From NCBI GenBank assembly GCA_021234155.1, contig JAJEKV010000085.1, forward strand, positions 248,001 through 312,000: DNA of 64,000 nt, written 5' to 3'. Position numbers and translations under genes: made by a program. Position 1 is the stretch's first letter, and each line of letters opens with the position of its first letter. The notes beneath the pieces are model-generated. The model did no database searches, was not told the DNA's origin, and worked only from the letters and a program-made list of their open reading frames with translations. Positions 21,645 through 32,386 of the stretch are shown piece after piece. Origin of the DNA: Isoetes taiwanensis. Lineage: Eukaryota; Streptophyta; Lycopodiopsida; Isoetales; Isoetaceae.

Positions 21645-21960
21645 CCATAAGCAAGCAAAACATCCATAGATTTTGACAAACTTCCAGGAGAAAGGGCTTA
21701 TCAATTGGACTCTTGATAGGGAGAGCACGGAATGGGAGTTACCCTGATTGTTATCGTAGAGAGAGCATAGAGACAACGAGAGAAGGGGGTAATTCTTACC
21801 TCTCTTCCATAAGCAAGCAAAACATCCACAAATTTTGACAACCTTCCAGGAGAAAGGGCTTGTTAATTGGACTCTTGGTAGAGAGAGCACGGACTAGGAG
21901 TTACTCTGATTGTTATCACAGAGAGAGCCAGCTAGAGAAGGGAATAATTTTGATCTCTCT
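21645..21960. repeat. 162-bp tandem duplication
   Basis: The unit beginning CCATAAGCAAGCAAAACATCC-like sequence at 21645 recurs at 21807 with a constant 162-bp offset. It includes GGAGAAAGGGCTTRTYAATTGG and GATTGTTATC in both copies. It is non-coding. A primer-site-like TGGTATCAGAGTCC lies just upstream at 21599. Confidence 0.75.
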
Positions 21961-22013
21961 GGTCTGGCTGGTAGTAAGTGGTGAAAGCTTTTTAAACATA
22001 TGCATCCACAAGT

Positions 22014-22690
22014 TGTTTTTGAGGAGTGCAGATACATTTGATGTAGCACGAGCCCCTGCCATGACCCGAGAAAACTTGGACAATTTCTATGCTGGGCTCA
22101 GGCAGACTTATGATGAGTTCAACTTTCCACCTTCCAAGATATGGATAGCAGACGAGATTGGAATTCAGGCAGAAAAAGCCAAAGGTTTGAAAATCATAAG
22201 GAGGAAAGGGGAGAATAGGATGAGTGGAAATAGCAGGGATTAGATTACCATATTGTGCATGTCAATGCTGAAGGGTTTAGTATCCCTAACATGTACATTT
22301 TCGGCCACTCAAATGAAACGGGACAACATTGCAAGATGTGAGGAGGGTGCAATACAAGCTATCTATTCTTCTGCATCGATGACAACAGAGTTGTTCAAAT
22401 CTAGCGACCACACTTTGCAGCAAGACTCCCAGATGGTGTATGCCTCACCTCGTTATATGGGATGGTCATGGCGGCCATGTAGATCTTGATGTTATATTGA
22501 CAGCGAAGGAGAAAGGCATTTACTTTGCCTGCTTCATGCACATGCATCATATAGGTTACAATCTTTGTATGTAGCATGCTTTGCTCCATTCAAAATAGCA
22601 TTCAAGAGGCACATGGCTGCCTATATGGTCAGCAAAGGGAGGACAGAGCCAAAGAGGAAGGACATTACAGAATTGATCTCCCAGTCAAGT
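22014..22690 (+). pseudogene. Pogo/Tigger-like (CENP-B type) DDE transposase remnant
   Basis: The first frame reads MTRENLDNFYAGLRQTYDEF and then FPPSKIWIADEIGIQ. This matches the start of DDE_1-type transposases (FxxP..I.N.DE.G), although the expected N before D is A here. Downstream frames show DGHGGHVDLD-like and CFAPFKIAFKRHMAAY pieces near 22450 and 22590, which fit the DGHxSH and the CFxPFK motifs. Frameshifts and stops show it is dead. No terminal inverted repeats are evident. Confidence 0.65.
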
Positions 22691-22708
22691 ATCACGTCAA
22701 GGTTCAGT

Positions 22709-22788
22709 GCAACAAACATTTATCCCTTCAATTCTTAAAAGGTTAAGCCAACAAACATTTATCCCTTCAATTCTTAAAAGGTTAAGCC
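22709..22788. repeat. Two-copy tandem repeat (about 40 bp)
   Basis: CAACAAACATTTATCCCTTC followed by AATTCTTAAAAGGTTAAGCC occurs twice head to tail. It may be a replication-slippage duplication near the end of the transposase remnant. Confidence 0.8.
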
Positions 22789-23104
22789 AGGCCATGAGAG
22801 TTCAAGGATTGGCAGGGTTGCTTCAAAGGAGAATGCATCAACAAGTTCTGCAAGTTTTGACTTTGTTACATTGCCAGAAACATCTTATGAACAAACTGAT
22901 TCAGGCAATGAATCGGTCCAGATTTTTGAGGATGCTTGCAAAAGTATATGCCTCCAAGAATGTTCCTGTGTAGCTTATTTATACGAGACAATTGACAGTG
23001 CTGGTATTGAAGAATGTTAGAAATGATCTTGTATACACTGGTAAGATATCATTCAACATTTCTACATCTTCATATCTTACAATTTACAAGCAATCCGAAG
23101 ATGT

Positions 23105-23330
23105 CATCCAATAGATCCAAGCTTGGATATATATTAGGCCTGTCTATTGTATCCTGCTTTTGGCAGTTTTCTTAGGTCTGGTGGTATTCATTCAAGCTGC
23201 AGAAGGCCAGACTATCATCATGTTCCAAGTAAGCTCACATGAGGACCTTCAGGCTGCCACTTCAAATTTCAAAGATATTCTTGGTTATGGTGGATTTGGA
23301 ACAGTGTATTAAGGCAAGCTTTCTGATAAG
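23105..23330 (+). pseudogene. Receptor-like kinase fragment
   Basis: One frame encodes a hydrophobic transmembrane stretch, ILLLAVFLGLVVFIQ. After a frame change comes a juxtamembrane segment, EDLQAATSNF, and the ATP-binding loop GYGGFGTVY, ending in a stop where the family has lysine. The order (TM, xxDLxxATxxF, glycine-rich loop) is that of plant receptor-like kinases. Nothing of the catalytic kinase domain follows. It is a short gene fragment, possibly left by a transposon. Confidence 0.65.
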
Positions 23331-24441
23331 TTGTTTGTTAGCCACATTCTTGCTTTTTGACCTATAAGTATGATTACATAACCTTAGCTCCTATCGGGCA
23401 ATCCTCTGTGCGGCAGCACCTTTTTACCATTTGGCCTTTGGCGTACACATCTTTGTCATCACAACCTGCCAATCTTATAGGAACTTTTCAAAAAACGTTT
23501 TTGGCATCATTGGCGCTTTAACTCATTTATGCCAGGTATAAATCTACGAGATCATAATAAAGTATAGGAACTTGGAATGGTCTGGTCTTGCCTGTTGTAG
23601 AACATAATACTTCTCTTGCCCCATATATATAACATACACGGTTACGTGCATATAATAGCTTTCCCAAGCCATCACAACTCTCATGCTGCGGTCCATTTAC
23701 AAAAATAAATTATCTTCTTTGCAATATCTTGTTGCATAGCTATTGTGCTCGGAGACCGCTTTCTGTTTTGAAAGTTTCTGCTAACAACTGCCAGTCTGCG
23801 TGCCTGCAGCAAATTGCAACTTGTGCTTTCAGAAAAATGTTGAACAAGAAATAAAAGGGTAATTGCACCTAGAAATATATGTTACAATTTCAGGCACTTA
23901 CAATAAATAAAAGGGTAATTGCACCTAGAAATATATGTTACAATTTGGTATGAGGTATAATTATGATCCAGCCACAAATGCGTACTGCTAAGACATACTG
24001 ATCATGTATGGTCCAATAATCTAAGGATTCAGATATTCTCAAGACCTGACATATCAATTGCTGGTTTGAATTCTTCCATAATTTTTGTACAAAGCCACTG
24101 CAGTATCTGTATCAGATTCTAAGGTCGCCTGTGCCAACTGCCAACCATTGACCTTTCAAGCTCAAGTGGCTTGCTTCAATAGTTTACTTGCCAGATAAAC
24201 CACCACAAAGACACAATGGATGCGCATTTGTTGTAGTTAGATTCAGAGGACTTACTTCAGTAAGTATGACCCAAAATTCTATAACCTTGAAATATGGTGG
24301 TAAGCCCTTATTCAACATTAAGGGTGGTTATGCCATTATTCAACCACTCTGACCATGTAATTTTAGTTTCTGCACATGTTCCAGCTTCCACAAATCATAA
24401 ACATAGCTAACGCTTGCCATGGATTCTTTCCATCTACCATA
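23331..24441. other. Non-coding stretch with a 59-bp duplication
   Basis: No gene is seen. AAATAAAAGGGTAATTGCAC and the following ATATATGTTACAATTT occur twice in tandem near 23850-23950. The right part is the 3' flank of the minus-strand PPR gene. Confidence 0.5.
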
Positions 24442-26466
24442 CTACCCTAAAAGTGCATGGTTACATTCATCATCACAATATCGACCTCCTTGTGCCACAG
24501 CATAAACATTTGCTAACAAAACAAATGCAGCTGCATTAGTAGGATCCAGCTCTAAAACCTCTTTAGCAATAAATCCTGCTTGGCTTGAATCATTGTGAAC
24601 CTTACATGCCCCAAGAAGAGCCACCCAAATGTCCACTTCAGCTTCAAAAGGCATTGCATGAATAAGGTCCCTTGCCTCAACTATGTACCCTGCACGGCCA
24701 AGAAGGTCGACCATACAAGAATAGTGCTGAAGATCCTGATCCACTATGCAGAAGCAATAACAACCTTCATCCACTAGAAATGCATGAGCACAAGCAGATA
24801 AAGTGGATGTGAAGGTGACATTGTTCGGTTTGATATTCTCCAACTGCATTTGCTTGAAAAGATGAAGTGCCTGTTGGCCGTCACCATGCTGAGCATATGC
24901 TGAAATCATTACATTCCATGATACAAGATTCTTTTCAGGCAGCATGTTGAACACTTGGCGTGCATCTCCTAGACAACCACATCTTGAATACATATCAACA
25001 AGTGTATTGCCCACAAAGAGATCATAATGCCATCCAAAACCCAGGATACTCACATGCACCTTTTTGCCCAATTCAAGAGCTGCAATAACAGCACATGCCC
25101 CCAAAATACTAAGGAAGATGACCCTATCTGGCTTGACATCTTCATAATCCATTTGCTTAATAAGTCTCAATGCTGCTATTCCTTCTCCATGTTGTGTATA
25201 CCCAGCAATCATTGCACTCCAGGAGACAATGTCTTTTATAACCAGCTTGTCAAACAGCTTGCGGGCAGTGCTTGTGCTTGCACATTTAGCATACATATCA
25301 ACAAGTGTGCTTCCTACAAAAGCATCTTGTTCATATCCTTTAATGACAATGTATGCATGAACCCATTTCCCTGTTTCCAAATCTAATGTAGTAGTACAAG
25401 AGGTCAAAACATTGACAAATGTGACCTCGTTAGGTCTCACATACTCGGGCTGCATTTGCTCAAAAAGCCTAAAAGCTTCCTTTGTTCTGCCATGATGGGC
25501 ATAGCCAGCAACCAGAGCACTCCATGACACAACATTTCGTTCATGCAACCTGTCAAATACTTCACTTGCATTCTCTATACTGACACATTTGGCATACATG
25601 TCAACTAAACTACTTCCAACGAAGACGTCAACTTTATCCCCAAATCTTAGAATCTCAGCATGAGCCAGCTTCCCAAGCTCTAGTGCTTCCTCAGCAGCAC
25701 ATGCACTTAGAACACTAGCAAATGTTACCCTATCAGGTGTCACATTTTCATACTGCATTTTTGCAAACAGATTAAGAGCTTCCTTACCATCCCCATGCTG
25801 TGCATAACCAGTGATCATTGCACTCCATGATACAACATTCTTGATAGGCAATTCATTAAAGACCTTACGGGCATTCTTTATGTCTCCACATTTAGCATAC
25901 AAGTCCACAAGGGCACTCCCGACAAAAACATCTAATTTGCATCCAGATTTAATGAAATCCCTATGGACACGTTTTCCTGTTTCTAGGTCAGAAATACTCG
26001 TGCATGCACTCAGGACTCCTACAAAAGTGACACTATCTGGTTCAATACCTCTATCTTGCATCTGGGCAAAGAGTTTTAAAGCCTCCTTACCATCACCAGC
26101 TTGAGAATAGGATGTAATCATCGTAGTGCATATGAAGAGGTTTGGCATGTCTAAACTGTCAAAAACTCGACGAGCAGCCTTTATATTACCACATTTTGCA
26201 TACATATTGATAACCGTGTTCCATATAAAACTGTTGAAACTCAAGGGGCTTCTAACAAGATAAGCATGAGCCTGCTTCCCTTCAAACAGGGCTTTCATCT
26301 TAATGCACACTTTCAATACACAAATGCAGGCTTCAACATATGCCCATGTATCAGGCTGCATATGTTCCAACATTTGCAGTGCCTCTTGCAGCTGCCCCTT
26401 CCTACACAACCAGCTAATATTTTGAAAAGTGCAACCCTTTTGAGTTGTTTGCTGTGGTTGGTCCAA
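24442..26466 (-). CDS. PLS-class PPR protein, truncated in the E domain (no DYW)
   Basis: The 674-codon intronless frame encodes a plant organellar RNA-binding protein of the PLS class. It has about five regular L-S-P triplets: S motifs such as LVDMYAKCG, P motifs such as VVSWSAMIxGYAQHG, and L motifs such as VTFxxVLSACA with GKxVHA. It then has a shortened L2, an S2 (MVDLLGRAGYIVEARDL) and an E1 (VDIWVALLGACKVHND). It stops inside E2 after LLANVYAVAQ, so the rest of E2 and the DYW deaminase are absent. The frame's first codon is TTG and an in-frame stop lies just upstream. The first in-frame ATG is about residue 33 (MLEHM), or a short upstream exon is spliced on. Such proteins choose C-to-U editing or processing sites on organelle RNA. 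The head-to-head neighbour at 28159 encodes a DYW domain without repeats. Confidence 0.8.
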   Translation of the reverse strand: MDQPQQTTQKGCTFQNISWLCRKGQLQEALQMLEHMQPDTWAYVEACICVLKVCIKMKALFEGKQAHAYLVRSPLSFNSFIWNTVINMYAKCGNIKAARRVFDSLDMPNLFICTTMITSYSQAGDGKEALKLFAQMQDRGIEPDSVTFVGVLSACTSISDLETGKRVHRDFIKSGCKLDVFVGSALVDLYAKCGDIKNARKVFNELPIKNVVSWSAMITGYAQHGDGKEALNLFAKMQYENVTPDRVTFASVLSACAAEEALELGKLAHAEILRFGDKVDVFVGSSLVDMYAKCVSIENASEVFDRLHERNVVSWSALVAGYAHHGRTKEAFRLFEQMQPEYVRPNEVTFVNVLTSCTTTLDLETGKWVHAYIVIKGYEQDAFVGSTLVDMYAKCASTSTARKLFDKLVIKDIVSWSAMIAGYTQHGEGIAALRLIKQMDYEDVKPDRVIFLSILGACAVIAALELGKKVHVSILGFGWHYDLFVGNTLVDMYSRCGCLGDARQVFNMLPEKNLVSWNVMISAYAQHGDGQQALHLFKQMQLENIKPNNVTFTSTLSACAHAFLVDEGCYCFCIVDQDLQHYSCMVDLLGRAGYIVEARDLIHAMPFEAEVDIWVALLGACKVHNDSSQAGFIAKEVLELDPTNAAAFVLLANVYAVAQGGRYCDDECNHALLG

Positions 26467-27900
26467 GGACCTGACTGTGATTGAAGAATGTTCGATGTCA
26501 ATTCTATACTACCATCGAAACAAAAAAACATCCAAACACGCACCTTTCAGAGTATGGCCCACGTTTTACTTCCTCAGGTGTTTTACCATATGTTTTGCTC
26601 GACAATATATAAAAATCTTTATCAGCCTTAAGATCATATACCTGCAGTGAAGCTTCAATTTAAAGGAGCTCCCGTAACAGAATAAAAACTCCACATTCAC
26701 AAACCTTTTCCCAGCTCTCTGTCAAAGTATGAGATAACCGAAACCCTCTGCACTTTCTTCTAACTGCAGCAACTGACGACATTGCTAAGGGGAAGTTGGC
26801 TTGCTGAAGACTTCCAGACTACATGACTCGACTTAGCTAGCCAGCGTCAGGGAAACAGGGAGCTTGTTTCCCAGAACGTACCCAACTATCAGCCAATTAC
26901 ATTGTAACATTCATAATATGTTAGAGCACCAATTCAATAGAACTTGTGGTAAGGAGATTCATCTTGGACTACTTTGAAAGAGATCCTATTGGAAAGCAAG
27001 GCGAACATCAATTAGTGAGTACGTACATTTTCAAAAGCAAACTAATAAAGAGCATGATGTAGTAACATTAAGTGATCCACCATTGGGGCTCTTTTGGATG
27101 GCCAAGGAATGCTCCAAAACTTGTATTGGCTCTGATGAAAGATGTAGTGATGAGACGAATTTACTTGGTGCTAAGATGAAGTAGTGATGAGACGAATTTA
27201 CTTGGTGCTGACTAAAATCCATGGCATTCCCTTGAATATGAAGTTGTTAAGTTAAAGTTGAGTCCGACTTAGACCAAAGGTAGACTCATGTTGATCTTGA
27301 GTCCACCTTGAGTGATGATATGATTGATCTTGGGCGCATAGCAGACTGCGAGCTATTTGCCATAACCTTGTAGAAGCAAAGTTACTTTCTACTATAGTCG
27401 TCACTTGGCATTGACATGTAAAATGTGTGGTGAAATACGGTATGGTGGATAGGAGTTCCAATCTTTTATGAGGATATGCACATATTAAGGTGAATTGGCA
27501 AGATCTGGTAGTGTGTAGTAGACTAGTTGCTCCAAGATGGGCAAAAAACACGCTGATCACTACCACCATCTCCTACATTTGGTTGTACTATTGATATGGA
27601 ATTTTTTTGGGACATCCGATAAAGTTGGAACGATACAGAGAAGATCAGAAGGATGACACACATAAATGAAATCTGAGTTATGCTGACTGAAATATCTTGA
27701 ATGGGACTTTTATTCCGGGTCATAGGCATATGAGCTTGATCTTGCAGTGCATTTTGTTCAACCATGAACTTTTCCCTTGCAGGCATGGAGGAGAACTTTT
27801 CTCTTGCAGGCATGGAGGAGAATCAGGCAACAGATGCATAGTCTAAAGTGCGCTTTGGCTCCCTCTTTCTAGTTCAAAGGTTTGCAATGCGTGTTGTTGT
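26467..27900. other. Intergenic region between divergent PPR and DYW genes
   Basis: This holds the 5' flanks of both genes. No protein is recognised. Small duplications are present: GATGAGACGAATTTACTTGG twice near 27155-27210, and CTTGCAGGCATGGAGGAGAA twice near 27775-27825. A LINE tail follows at 27911. Confidence 0.5.
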
Positions 27901-27910
27901 TCTCGGAATA

Positions 27911-27991
27911 CCCCATGAACAATGTCTGTTCTCAGTGGACGATAAAAAAACCATTCTCATTCTCATTCTCATTCTCATTCTCATTCTCATT
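27911..27991 (+). mobile_element. LINE 3' tail with (CATTCT)n repeat
   Basis: CCCCATGAACAATG leads to GTGGACGATAAAAAAA at 27935, followed by about six CATTCT units to 27990. The same GTGGACGWTAAAA tail followed by short repeats ends four other LINE fragments here (43630, 46551, 51111, 57811). It lies about 170 bp upstream of the DYW gene start, inside its likely promoter. Confidence 0.7.
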
Positions 27992-28158
27992 CATGATACA
28001 ATATCAATGGGAAATGGGAAAGAGGAAAGGAATAAAATATCTAGAAAGGATATTTTAAACGGTGGGGAAACATTAGGGATTAGGGATAGGGGTTTAAGGC
28101 AGGGTTTTGGACGTGTGGACAGGATAGTGCCCACCATAAGCAACTAGAAAGGCTGGCT

Positions 28159-29082
28159 ATGGCGTCTATTCGTCGCCTGCTTATCTCCCCCTCTTCCGAA
28201 CTCCGGCGCCTTCCATCCCCAGCCATGGAGTCCCTGCTCATGCCTGCCACAGCTTCATTTCCATCCGCCATAGCCGGCAGGCGCCAACTTTCGTGCTGTG
28301 GCCATAGCCATGGCGCCGCCAAAGCTCTCATGCCGGAGTTAGCCGGCCATGGACTACGCGGTTCTTCCTACCTTGCCTCCTGCAAAAGCTCGGATAATGG
28401 AGTTCTGGCTGCCAGAGATCAGGGTTTCTTCGGAGGTGGGCATTTTCGAGGTATTTGTATTCTTAGTAACTACGGTAGAGGTTTTCCTTCTGTTGCTCGC
28501 CGTCCCCATGGTGATATTGATAGAGGCCAACGAGCTGCTGAAGAAGCCCTTGCTTTAGACCCCCAGCATGGTAGGGCTTATGTTGCTCTTTCTAATATTT
28601 ATGCTGCTGCTGGAAGATGGGAGGATGTTGCTAGAATTAGGAAAATGATGAAGGACCGTGGTATCAAGAAGGAGCCTGGAAAGAGTACCATTGAGGTCAA
28701 TGGTAAAGTCCATGAATTTATCGCCGGAGATCGGTCTCACAAAAACACCAATGAGATATATGCTGAGTTAACCCGTATGCGCGAAGAGTTTGAGGAGTGG
28801 GGTTATGAACCAGATTTGAAGCTTGTGCTGCATGATGTTGAAGAGGAACAGAAGGTTCATCTTTTATGGCGGCATAGCGAGAAACTAGCTATGGCATTTG
28901 GTCATCTTAATACTCCTCCTGGCACTACTCTGAGAGTTATCAAGAATCTTCGTGTTTGCCCAGATTGCCATCTGGTTTCTAAGTACATCTCCAAGCTCTA
29001 TGGTAGGGACATTATTATGAGAGATGCAAATCGATTCCACCACTTCCATGATGGCACATGTTCCTGCAATGATTACTGGTGA
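28159..29082 (+). CDS. Stand-alone DYW cytidine deaminase domain protein (no PPR repeats)
   Basis: This is a complete 307-codon intronless frame with an ATG start. Residues 1-110 are basic, Ser- and Arg-rich and resemble an organelle targeting peptide. Residues about 118-170 match the end of E1 and E2 (AYVALSNIYAAAGRWEDV), followed by the PG box (KKEPGKSTIEV, about 170-180). The DYW domain has the zinc and catalytic HSE (239-241), CPDCH (267-271), a histidine-rich FHHFHDGT, CSC (301-303) and terminal DYW (305-307). All deaminase residues are present, so it could catalyse C-to-U RNA editing. There is no PPR array to bind RNA, so it would need a PPR partner, as Arabidopsis DYW1 does with CRR4. 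The adjacent divergent PPR gene lacks exactly this domain. The pairing is inference. Confidence 0.85.
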   Translation: MASIRRLLISPSSELRRLPSPAMESLLMPATASFPSAIAGRRQLSCCGHSHGAAKALMPELAGHGLRGSSYLASCKSSDNGVLAARDQGFFGGGHFRGICILSNYGRGFPSVARRPHGDIDRGQRAAEEALALDPQHGRAYVALSNIYAAAGRWEDVARIRKMMKDRGIKKEPGKSTIEVNGKVHEFIAGDRSHKNTNEIYAELTRMREEFEEWGYEPDLKLVLHDVEEEQKVHLLWRHSEKLAMAFGHLNTPPGTTLRVIKNLRVCPDCHLVSKYISKLYGRDIIMRDANRFHHFHDGTCSCNDYW

Positions 29083-29990
29083 GATGTTCTTCATTCTGAT
29101 GGTCTTCTAATTGCATAACTGAAGGATGGTGTAGGATGGTTGTGTAAACACTCTTATCTAGCCTTCCATAACTAGGGGTTATGAAGGGTCTTGAAAGTTC
29201 TTGTCTGTTCTGTCCTGGACGCTGTGTTAACTCATTGGTTTAAGTTCATGGCTAGTCTTGGCTATTTTGGCATAGACAGGTACTTGATTATGGCCATAGC
29301 CATGGAGATGGAATTACATTGTTTTTAACTTGGCATATCTAGGCCCTAATGTATCAGGTCTATTTTGAATTGTTGTTCTCGTAAAGATTTTCTGTTCTTA
29401 ATATCATATTGCTTAGTTTACAATTCTCCGTGTTGATTCTTTAGGATCTCTTCTCAATCTGACCATTATGTCTGTAAATGAGATGTTATGAGTACTTTGG
29501 CATTGAAGATTGTTTAAGATTGTTTCTCAATTAAACGTTTTTAGTGATCTGATTGAAAGTGTTAAAACATAGAGATACCTTTTATATAAGGATGTTTTTA
29601 TGTGCTGACGAAATTTCAGCATGCTATTCTACTTTCGTGCAGTTTTAAGTAAAATTTTGATTTTAAATGGAATTTATATTTGCACCATTAGGTAAGTTAG
29701 CAGAACTCTGGTTAAGAATTACCTAGCAAAATTAGCAAAATGCTGCTTTGAATGTCTTCCCACTATATTTTACAAGGAATAAGGTTAACGAAACATAAAC
29801 AAGGTGATGCCATCGTGGTGTAGCATCGTGGGTTGCCCTCTTGAATAGAATTAAGACATTTGTTGGATGTAATTCACTGAGATTGTATATTCAATGTGCA
29901 AAATACAAGATGATGCACAATACGAGAGAATAAAGGCCATAAACATGATAAAGAAAAAGGTCTCCAAAGATTCCAATCCTATAGTGCCTT
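29083..29990. other. 3' flank of the DYW gene, non-coding
   Basis: This is an AT-rich region holding the presumed 3' UTR and intergenic DNA. I see no gene, repeat family or RNA signature. Confidence 0.5.
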
Positions 29991-29999
29991 GCGACCACC

Positions 30000-30489
30000 G
30001 TATTTAGAGTCCAAGATGTGGTATTTCCAAAGTTTTTTTTGTGGTGTTTTAGGCCACCCGTTATTAGCCATTGTATACATGTCGCATACATGTCGCAATT
30101 TCAAGCCCAGAACCAACTATTTTGGGGCATTTTTGGATCGATCCTGCTCTATCTGAGCTTAAATCACTTTCTTTTTATCAAACCAACGTTAAAGAGGCAA
30201 GCAAAGTGATTAGAAGGGCTTTTGAGGCAGTTCAAGCTGCCCACAAAGCTGCAAGAATGATCCGACCAAAGATCTCAGCTCCGCCGTGCAGTTTCGCACT
30301 TGGTTTTTGGCCAGAAATACTATTCTTTTTGCCGAAAGTACCACTTTTTTGGGCGGAAATACCACTTGGCTAATAACGGGTGGCCAGAAATACCACCAAA
30401 AAAGTCCGGAAATACCACCTTTTTTGGGCGGAAATACCACTTGGCTAATAACGGATGGCCAGAAATACCACATCCCGGACTCTAAATAG
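30000..30489. mobile_element. 490-bp TIR element related to the one at 2831
   Basis: The ends are inverted copies: TATTTAGAGTCC at the left, its complement at the right, then GATGTGGTATTTCC. Flanking 9-mers GCGACCACC (29991-29999) and GCGTCCACG (30490-30498) match at 7 of 9, an aged target-site duplication. GGAAATACCAC recurs in both orientations. The inner motif TGGCTAATAACGGGTGGCC parallels TGGCTGATAACGGGTGTCC in the 2831-3305 element, so the two families are related. No ORF is present. Confidence 0.75.
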
Positions 30490-31592
30490 GCGTCCACGTT
30501 GCCAAAGTTTTGCACATGAAAAAGGACATCCTTAAGATTATTTAGAAACAAAACCTGGAGCAAAATCCTTCTTTAGAGTGTCTTTGTAAGATGGTGTGTG
30601 AAGGTCGTCCATCAAATCCTGTCATAAGTAGCAGATTCGGTTGCAGTGGAACAAAACCCATGATGCAGATCCAAAGGTATAAAAGATGATGATGAAAAAG
30701 AAATTGGCATGGTAGTTGCTGCCTTTGATGGCGCCAGATCACTGTAAGTTGCAGAAATCTGAGAGCTTCCCTCCTTCAAAATACAGGAATATAACTTCAA
30801 CTTCACTCAGACTCGTCATCATCAATCTCTTTGACTGCACTCAAATTCATCATCAATCTCTTCGTCAAATGCCTTAGCTCCATTTCACTCATGCTTTAAT
30901 GACGGAATTTTCAACATGTTCTTCAGTTTTGAAGATGCAAAGCTCAAGTAATTTATTTTTATTATTTGCATTACTCAAACTATGTGCTTTCTTGTTGTAG
31001 AATCTTGAAGGCCACATCAAGGTCAACCTCAAAATATCCTAGCTAGATTGCATTGCAAATAGTTATTCATCCACTCCTCTAATATATGGAATTATGTTAG
31101 GAACAAAGCCATGCTTTTCCATGCTCCAAAAGATGGATCTCCACAGACATAAGCTCATATAATCGAAAATTAAATGTAGCATTATTCTGTAGACACCCTA
31201 TTGTGCCATTCAAATGATTTTTCTTTTCAATGAAAAGTTTGTAAAGGAATAAAAAACAATGATTCGTAATACCTATAATCTGAACCTCAAGCCTAAGAAA
31301 AAGCACTTGCATGTAGCAAAAGCCATGGGCATAAGGTCACATAGACGCGATTTGCTGAGAACTTGATGTGAACAGTCTACGCCCAACTTGTTCTCTTGAA
31401 TACATCCAAACATGCACCTATATGCAACATCGACTATCATACTTAGAACTTCGCAGAAGAAAAAAATGTTAACATAGCTAGATCATGCATCCATGGTGAG
31501 CACAACCAAATTGGATCTGTATCCAGGACATGTACTGTCCAAAATAGGTGCACACCAAAATATTGCTCCAGCCTAAATTTGCCCTAAAACCA
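30490..31592. other. Non-coding stretch
   Basis: No gene or repeat is recognised. The short frames on both strands have no similarity that I can see. Confidence 0.4.
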
Positions 31593-31601
31593 AAATACTA
31601 A

Positions 31602-32377
31602 GGGAAAATTGTAGAAATGCCCTGGTATTTTCTTGAAATTATCGAAATGCCCCTGTATTTTTATTATTTGTTAAAATGCCCCTGTTCTTAGTACAGATGC
31701 CTATTGCCGGAAGGAGCCTCGAGCTTCTGGTCTATGGTGTGCTAGACTACCTCATCCGCCCACTGTCGTAGCACCATTCCCAATGGTTGGAGGAGCTCCT
31801 CTTCTTGAGTTGAATTACCGATCCAAAGATATACTTGTCGTGTTTCACAGCCTCAAATTGCAGAACCCAAACCCTTGGAGACCCAATTACGGCTATGGAC
31901 AAATTCTACTGGATATCTCAGCACGGATACTCTTCATGGATACCCAGTTCAAATCGGACGATTGAGGTTCTCAACTACGACAGTATAATCCAGCCTCTAA
32001 GGATAGAATCGAAAAAAGATCTTCTGATAGGCTAGAGGTTGCAGACAAAATTCGCAGCTATGAAACAGAAGGACTCCTTTGAAGTACTTTGCATTAGGAT
32101 ACCTTAGAATCCACGAAGAACAAACTCATTTTTCCTTCAGAAATGCCTTTTTTCCTTCAATTAGATCATCACAGCTAGTTTTAATCTCTGTTATTCTTGC
32201 AAATCAAATGCATAAAGTGTCGGATTATAAAATACGGTGTCTGATAAAATAAAGTGTCGAGGCTCCTTTCGGCAATAGGCATCTGTACTAAGAACAAGGG
32301 CATTTTAACGAATAATAAAAATACAGGGGCATTTCGATAATTTCAAGAAAATACCAGGGCATTTCTACAATTTTCCC
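31602..32377. mobile_element. 776-bp MULE-type TIR element with perfect 9-bp target-site duplication
   Basis: AAATACTAA flanks both ends exactly (31593-31601 and 32378-32386). The termini are inverted repeats of about 120 bp starting GGGAAAATTGTAGAAATGCC. Within the arms the motif AAATGCCC plus a T-rich stretch recurs three times at about 35-bp spacing. The arms end near GGAGCCTCGAGC and GAGGCTCC. The interior (about 31720-32260) has no recognised ORF. Confidence 0.9.
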
Positions 32378-32386
32378 AAATACTAA

